Shown: in pieces, positions 7,001 to 8,788 of the stretch | Numbering within the stretch: the first letter of the stretch is position 1 | Layout of the letters: every line of letters begins with the position of its first letter | NCBI GenBank assembly: GCA_002422265.1 | Contig: DIUB01000100.1 | Coordinates: 235-9,022 of the forward strand | Reading direction: 5' to 3' | Length of the DNA: 8,788 nt | Source of the DNA: Geobacter sp. UBA6169 | GTDB taxonomy: Bacteria > Desulfobacterota > Desulfuromonadia > Geobacterales > Pseudopelobacteraceae | Notes under the pieces: generated by a model | Database searches by the model: none | Seen by the model: the letters and a program-made list of their open reading frames with translations, nothing else | Told to the model about the DNA's origin: nothing | Program-made: the position numbers and the translations under genes

Positions 7001-7973
7001 CACCCACCGGTGTGCCGGTGGCGTGACATTCGATCAGATCAACATCCTGCGGCTTCCAGCCAGCCTGCTGATAGGCGGCCCGCATGGCCCGCAACTGTCC
7101 TTCGGAGGAGGGGGCCAGCAGACTGCCGCCGATATCGTTGGAAAGCCCGATGCTGCGGATGATGCCATAGATCCGGTCACCATGTGCCACTGCATCACTG
7201 GTGCGCTTGAGCACGAAGATACCGGCACCTTCGCCGGTTAAAAGGCCATCTCCCTGGGCGTCAAACGGAGCGGATACTCCCCGTTTGGACAGGGCGCGTA
7301 ACTGACAGAACCCCATCTGGGTGTAGAGCGGGTCAGGCCGGGACAGACCACCGGCCAGCATGGCATCGCATCGTCCAGCCAGCAGCTCATCCATGGCCAG
7401 CTTGATGGCATAGAGCGAGGAGGCGCAGGCAGCATCCAGGGTATTGGTCACTCCGCCAAGGCCCAGTTGCTGAGCCAGCAGGCCGGCCGGAAGACCGGCT
7501 ACATATCTGTTTAATGGTGACGTGGGGATCGATTCAGATGCCTGACCAACCACCTGCTCCTCAAAGCTGCGCCCCAGCCAGTTTCGGGCCAGGATTGAGG
7601 AGGTCTCCGACGGCAGGGCCAGGTTGCCGATGATCACGCCGATCCGGGAGCGGTCAAGGCTTTCGGTTTTTGCATCGTCCAGGGCACGTCTGGCAGCAGT
7701 TACCAGTACGTGGAACAGCGGATCCATCCCGTCCAGTTCAGGCAGGTTGGGGGTTTCAGCCAGGAAACAGCCTTTGGTAGAGTAGACATGATCAGGCTTG
7801 CCCACCTCCGGGTCATAGACCAAGTGGGGTTCCACCTGCCAGCGTCCGGCCGGTACCTCACGCACCGCAGTGCGCCCCCCTCTGATCAGATTCCAGTACT
7901 GAGCCAGTTCAGGCGCATCAGGAAACAGTCCGCCGATCCCGACTATGGCTATGCTGTTTTTCACATCATCCAT
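1032..7973 (-). CDS. pfaC: PfaC/Pfa3-type polyunsaturated fatty acid synthase subunit, KS-CLF-AT-DH-DH
   Basis: This complete 2313-residue iterative megasynthase subunit elongates and dehydrates/isomerises acyl chains carried on ACPs of a partner protein. Domains in order: an active ketosynthase at about 7-432 with Cys183 (DAACASS), His317 (ECHATGTP) and His356 (KSNIGH); a KS-like chain length factor at about 468-935 in which the Cys position is Asp670 (SSEDSSG) and the first His is lost; an acyltransferase with core about 1055-1380, FPGSGNHY, Ser1145 in GYSLGES and His1278; an Ala/Gln-rich helical linker at about 1455-1500; and four FabA-like hotdogs forming two DH didomains (about 1575-1945 and 1975-2310), with His1828 in HFVDDRVMPG and His2211 in HFYEDPVTPG. 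No ACP, KR or ER is present. The AT inside this subunit matches the myxobacterial Pfa3 layout, but the terminal AGPAT domain of Pfa3 is absent. The start ATG overlaps the preceding stop by one base with no clear Shine-Dalgarno. Several palindromic or tandem repeats are embedded in frame. It could also be named a generic beta-ketoacyl synthase. Confidence 0.95.
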   Translation of the reverse strand: MDDVKNSIAIVGIGGLFPDAPELAQYWNLIRGGRTAVREVPAGRWQVEPHLVYDPEVGKPDHVYSTKGCFLAETPNLPELDGMDPLFHVLVTAARRALDDAKTESLDRSRIGVIIGNLALPSETSSILARNWLGRSFEEQVVGQASESIPTSPLNRYVAGLPAGLLAQQLGLGGVTNTLDAACASSLYAIKLAMDELLAGRCDAMLAGGLSRPDPLYTQMGFCQLRALSKRGVSAPFDAQGDGLLTGEGAGIFVLKRTSDAVAHGDRIYGIIRSIGLSNDIGGSLLAPSSEGQLRAMRAAYQQAGWKPQDVDLIECHATGTPVGDAVEVASLKELWNGTEPRQQCVIGSVKSNIGHLLTAAGAAALAKVLLALQHDTLPPTAGFSRPQPGMQLEQSPFRVLTTSEPWQRRNQQTPRRAAISAFGFGGINAHLLLEEWLGSTPLTNQNVNCALSCRVSGVEPSVEGQTAVPISIVGLDASFGPWQGLQAVQQRLLSDHNDHQPTVPKQWWSVQERSWFKQQGLDNSSYNGWYLGELQVSPNRFRIPPKEMEEMQPQQLLMLQTAANALQDAGLDQHDNLRTGTLIGIAYDLNSTGFSLRWPMPQQAKGWAVKLGKQLSETELADWTARLRDSISPSLNANRTMGSLGNIVASRIAREFRIGGPSFTISSEDSSGIRALETAVRLLQNLELDQAVVGAVDLAGDLRAVLGQQQVLPGSTQGTALVFDQQADGILIGEGACALVLKRLSDAEKDNNRIYGVIRSVSSGNGLFGGHVLDTCTPNNRTEAYVRTMETAMQTAAVPASTISMVGTAAAGVLQQDQAEAEALQHVFGGHVLDTCTPNIFVSSAAARLGHTGAASGLASLLQTLLCLYHEIIPTGSPAANPLPAFTNSTLKLAPNSRYWLRNREDGPRRALVASCGVDGSCSQVLLEGWDGPQPAQAEAERRAPLGACTELLFPLVANSQSELSAELDLLQQRLRAAGSNLAGLAAEYCSRITKETTQPFGMALIAADSEQLEALIEQGRQTLRQGGIPADLPLNLRDRLFYTSSPLAESGEVAFVFPGSGNHYPDMARELLACWPGILRRQDSENLKLKEQFQPDLFWADTPLDQLNDNHRAVIFGQVATGCAVSDLVRSFGLSPTALIGYSLGESAVLFSSRTWHERDLMYQRMQDSTLFTHDLAGECRSARSAWGLPDDQQVSWSLGVVMAPADKVRQAIKEMQSGFDVPLAPCPWPLPFRVYLLIINTPDECVIGGDSQQVAHLVRQLNAHFFPLYGVTTVHCEAARPVSQAYHDLHLFETHPPAGLRFYSGARGAQFEPTRESCAQTILEQALHGIDYPATIEAAYQDGVRLFLEMGPGNSCSRMISRILEGRPHLARSACFNSQDQVLNLLRLLGSLVAERIPLDLSPLCMAQPLASSATSSNHLLQLLLGGKRFVVPKLQASQTSPTNKLPEADPLSNTELLQQFSQAQTASIAAHEAFLSFSTQLTQSMAQALSLQAGLQQALGGSAPLTNPAASLTKPTNTTPTTRTLSVVEGYPEPSRNVAFNREMCMEFAIGRVNRMLGPMFSEVDSFPTRVRLPDEPLMLVDRIIRVEGEPCSMTNGRVITEHDIFPHAWYLDGNRIPTCIAVEAGQADLFLSGYLGIDFITKGLAVYRLLDAVVTFHRGLPGPGETINYDIRIERFFRQGDTWLFRFHFEATVGGEPLLSMRDGCAGFFTAQDLEAGKGIVRPLVDPRPTTGVRPADWQDLVPLKREGYTTEQLDRLRQGDLAGCFGPLFSGLNLKRPLTIPGGRMRLVHRVSEIIPNGGRYGQGMIRAEADIHPDDWFITCHFVDDRVMPGTLMYECCMHTLRIWLLRIGWVAEDGKAAWEPVPGIASKLCCRGQVLETTKVVTYEVTIREIGYRPEPYVLVDALMYADGKPIVEISNMSCRLSGTNRQQLEQLWQGRSNQPASYIKPAVYTKEQILAYSNGKPSEGFGEPYRIFDHERKIARLPGPPFQFMDRVTSVTGEPWQMKAGAAAEAQFDLQPDHWFFGVERQPRMPFCVLLEAALQPCGWLAAYVGSALTAPTDISFRNLGGSAVQYRPIMPDNGTLTCAAKLTKVATSGGMIIQEFDFSVTDQQGMIYEGQTMFGFFSKEALANQIGIRDAQPYQPTADEEARGRSLEYPATAPFPDSMLRMIDRIDCCVADGGPNGLGYLRGTKQVDPDEWFFKAHFYEDPVTPGSLGLESFLQLLKFAAVERWGWQDGQILACTALNRKHCWLYRGQVVPTNRTVTVTAWVTAVDDQQRLLTASGFLSVDDKLIYQMIDFTVQMTDE
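3353..3462. repeat. REP-like palindrome cluster inside pfaC, AT-DH linker
   Basis: Four units of a 14-base core, TTCGRCTMCGCTCA, lie within 110 bp of coding sequence. On the plus strand there is one exact copy at 3375-3388, flanked by perfect arms GTACCC (3369-3374) and GGGTAC (3389-3394), and a decayed copy at 3353-3366. On the minus strand there is one copy at 3446-3459 and a decayed copy at 3425-3438. The two orientations face each other, as in composite REP elements. They encode about residues 1505-1541, including TLSVVEGYPEP, a low-complexity linker between the helical region and the first DH, so the frame is kept and no catalytic domain is hit. The mobility mechanism is not visible. REP elements elsewhere are linked to RAYT transposases, none of which is in this window. 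Confidence 0.75.
4273..4304. repeat. 7-bp tandem repeat (GGCAAGG-like) in the AT coding region
   Basis: About four and a half copies of a 7-base unit (GGCAAGG and one-base variants) run in tandem. Because 7 is not a multiple of 3, the translation is a non-repeating Pro-rich stretch, VPLAPCPWPLPF, at about residues 1224-1234. It sits in the AT domain between the active-site half and the NTPDECVIGGD segment, where related AT domains seem to have a shorter loop. A gain or loss of one unit would shift the frame, so the tract is a potential slippage site. Confidence 0.6.
5453..5491. repeat. Palindromic element copy 1 inside the chain length factor
   Basis: A 39-base hairpin has perfect 9-base outer arms, TATTTGGGG and CCCCAAATA. 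The interior is also nearly self-complementary (ACATGTA against TACGTGT around CTTGA). Its 29-base core, 5458-5486, is identical to 5638-5666. It encodes GGHVLDTCTPN at about residues 830-840, in a loop just before the conserved RLGHTGAASG segment. It leaves the frame open. Confidence 0.85.
5631..5673. repeat. Palindromic element copy 2 inside the chain length factor
   Basis: The 29-base core is the same as in copy 1, exactly 180 bp away and in the same orientation and frame, giving the same peptide GGHVLDTCTPN (about residues 769-780). The outer arms here are perfect over 11 bases, GTTATTCGGGG and CCCCGAATAAC. Where copy 1 has a T-A pair in the arm, this copy has C-G. Such a paired change supports selection or copying as a folded element. 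It lies in the loop after GVIRSVSSGNG. Confidence 0.85.
6578..6660. repeat. REP-like inverted pair, apparently nested, in the KS-CLF linker
   Basis: GGTTCGACTCCGCTCACC at 6592-6609 and its exact reverse complement at 6642-6659 form an 18-base perfect inverted repeat around a 32-base spacer. Both hold the core TTCGACTCCGCTCA that also occurs at 3375-3459. The left copy (6591-6610) is itself flanked by GCCCTTCGAC (6578-6587) and GCTCAGGGC (6615-6623), which look like two halves of another such palindrome, suggesting one element inside another. The stretch 6638-6660 matches 3440-3462 at 22 of 23 positions. It encodes about residues 439-466, a Ser/Thr/Val-rich linker between the two KS-fold domains. 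Confidence 0.8.
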
Positions 7974-7975
7974 CA
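7971..7975 (-). promoter_or_regulatory. Stop-start overlap TGATG coupling the two synthase genes
   Basis: On the minus strand the stop TGA of the upstream subunit and the ATG of the 2313-codon gene share one base (7973). The sequence just before (GTGGCAGTTGCC) lacks a clear Shine-Dalgarno, so re-initiation by terminating ribosomes is the likely way the second subunit is translated, which would keep the two megasynthase subunits in ratio. Confidence 0.6.
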
Positions 7976-8788
7976 GGCAACTGCCACGCCTGCATCCGAT
8001 GCCTGGGGCAGCTGGTTACGCCTGAATGCCTGGGCCAGGCCGGTGTCAATCACGCATTCATATCCTTCCAGCCGGGCAATCAGCTTGCCGCTGGTGCGCT
8101 CTACAAACTCGATATCCGCAACAGCACTGTGGCTCTGGGCGTTGGTCACCCGGATCATGACCTGGGCCCCTTCTTTGGGGAAGGTCTCGTGGAACTGGCG
8201 ATAGCGGGCTGCAAATGATGGAAGGGAGCCGGCGCCAAACCGTTCAAAGCTCCAGAGGATCATCATCTGGAAGGCGCTATCCATTACCAGTGGATCGGTC
8301 AGCCAGTGGCTTCTGAGTGGAGACTTGACCCAGCTTGCAGGTTCGGGCGCTGCCTTGGTCATGGCGCTGATCCCCTTTTCCGAGCAGGAGGTGACCAGCT
8401 CAATGCCGTGCAGATCCGGGCCGTGGAACAGATAGGGCTGGTCGTAGACCGCTCTGCTCTGGCTGTAGGGGGCATTGGGCAGTTCCTTGATGGTACGCAG
8501 TCCTTCAGGCAGGCGGTTGGCCAGCACGATCTCGGCCCGGGCGTGCAGTTGGCTGCGGCCATCCGGCTGGGTGGAAAGCAGCTCCACCGGCACCTGATAG
8601 AAGGCATCCTGGCGCTTGGCCTTGCCAGCCATGAGTTGCAGAGTGCAGGGGGAGCTGCGGTCAATGATTACCCCTTTGCAGATCCGCAGGTCATTGAAGC
8701 CGTGGAAGCGGAACCCGGGGTTGCCGTGCAGGGCGGCATGGGCCAGCCACTCAACGATCATGGCCATCGGCAGCACTGCCCGGTTGTC
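7973..8788 (-). CDS. C-terminal PS-DH domain of a PfaA/Pfa2-type PUFA synthase subunit, 5' part cut by the window edge
   Basis: The frame is open to the right edge and 271 residues are visible. It begins DNRAVLPMAMIVEWLAHAA and ends in TGA at 7975-7973. The GTG at 8776 is not a likely start, because the conserved DH opening (V-L-P-M-A preceded by more domain) continues upstream of it. The visible part is a double-hotdog polyketide dehydratase. The first hotdog includes the VLPMA helix start, but its catalytic His would lie beyond the edge. The second hotdog follows YLFHGPDLHGIE and contains the catalytic Asp in DPLVMDSAFQ (Asp170 and Gln174 of the visible piece, a DxxxQ motif). Such a domain closes PfaA/Pfa2 proteins (KS-AT-ACPs-KR-DH) and removes water from beta-hydroxyacyl intermediates. 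Position directly before the pfaC-type gene, with a one-base overlap, fits that order. The upstream domains, including the ACPs, are inferred and not seen. Confidence 0.92.
   Translation of the reverse strand, partial: DNRAVLPMAMIVEWLAHAALHGNPGFRFHGFNDLRICKGVIIDRSSPCTLQLMAGKAKRQDAFYQVPVELLSTQPDGRSQLHARAEIVLANRLPEGLRTIKELPNAPYSQSRAVYDQPYLFHGPDLHGIELVTSCSEKGISAMTKAAPEPASWVKSPLRSHWLTDPLVMDSAFQMMILWSFERFGAGSLPSFAARYRQFHETFPKEGAQVMIRVTNAQSHSAVADIEFVERTSGKLIARLEGYECVIDTGLAQAFRRNQLPQASDAGVAVA

Noticed and set aside
7973..8776. Separate 267-codon gene starting at GTG 8776
   Set aside because: The frame continues to the window edge without a stop, and the residues just upstream continue the conserved start of a dehydratase hotdog, so this is the end of a longer protein.

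Overview
The window is one block of minus-strand genes for building and then joining long acyl chains. It suggests a Desulfuromonadales/Geobacter-type deltaproteobacterium. That guess rests on moderate-to-high GC, a Pfa synthase with a myxobacteria-like domain order sitting beside an oleA gene, and REP-type palindromes. I could not test the taxonomy by database search.

Read in the direction of transcription (right to left), three genes are present. (1) Bases 8788-7973 hold the C-terminal 271 residues of a large polyketide/PUFA synthase subunit, a double-hotdog PS-DH domain that fits the end of a PfaA/Pfa2-type protein. Its 5' part lies beyond the right edge. (2) Bases 7973-1032 hold a complete 2313-residue PfaC/Pfa3-type megasynthase with the order KS - chain length factor (KS-like, no catalytic Cys) - AT - helical linker - two FabA-like DH didomains. 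Its start codon overlaps the previous stop by one base. (3) After a 166-bp gap, bases 865-1 hold the first 288 codons of OleA, the thiolase-fold enzyme that joins two acyl chains head to head. The rest lies beyond the left edge.

The likely joint role is that the Pfa subunits build a polyunsaturated acyl chain and OleA condenses two such chains into a very long beta-keto acid, the first step toward a polyunsaturated olefin or ketone. The pathway is known from bacteria such as Shewanella. Its application to this locus is inferred from gene order.

The most unusual signal is inside the 2313-residue gene. At least four groups of palindromic, REP-like or tandem repeats lie in its coding sequence, all without breaking the frame. 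They are two copies of one hairpin exactly 180 bp apart in the chain length factor, two clusters sharing the core TTCGRCTMCGCTCA in inter-domain linkers, and a 7-bp tandem repeat in the AT domain. A different inverted repeat built from GCGGAT-like units fills most of the gap before oleA. No RNA gene, CRISPR array or intact insertion sequence was seen.
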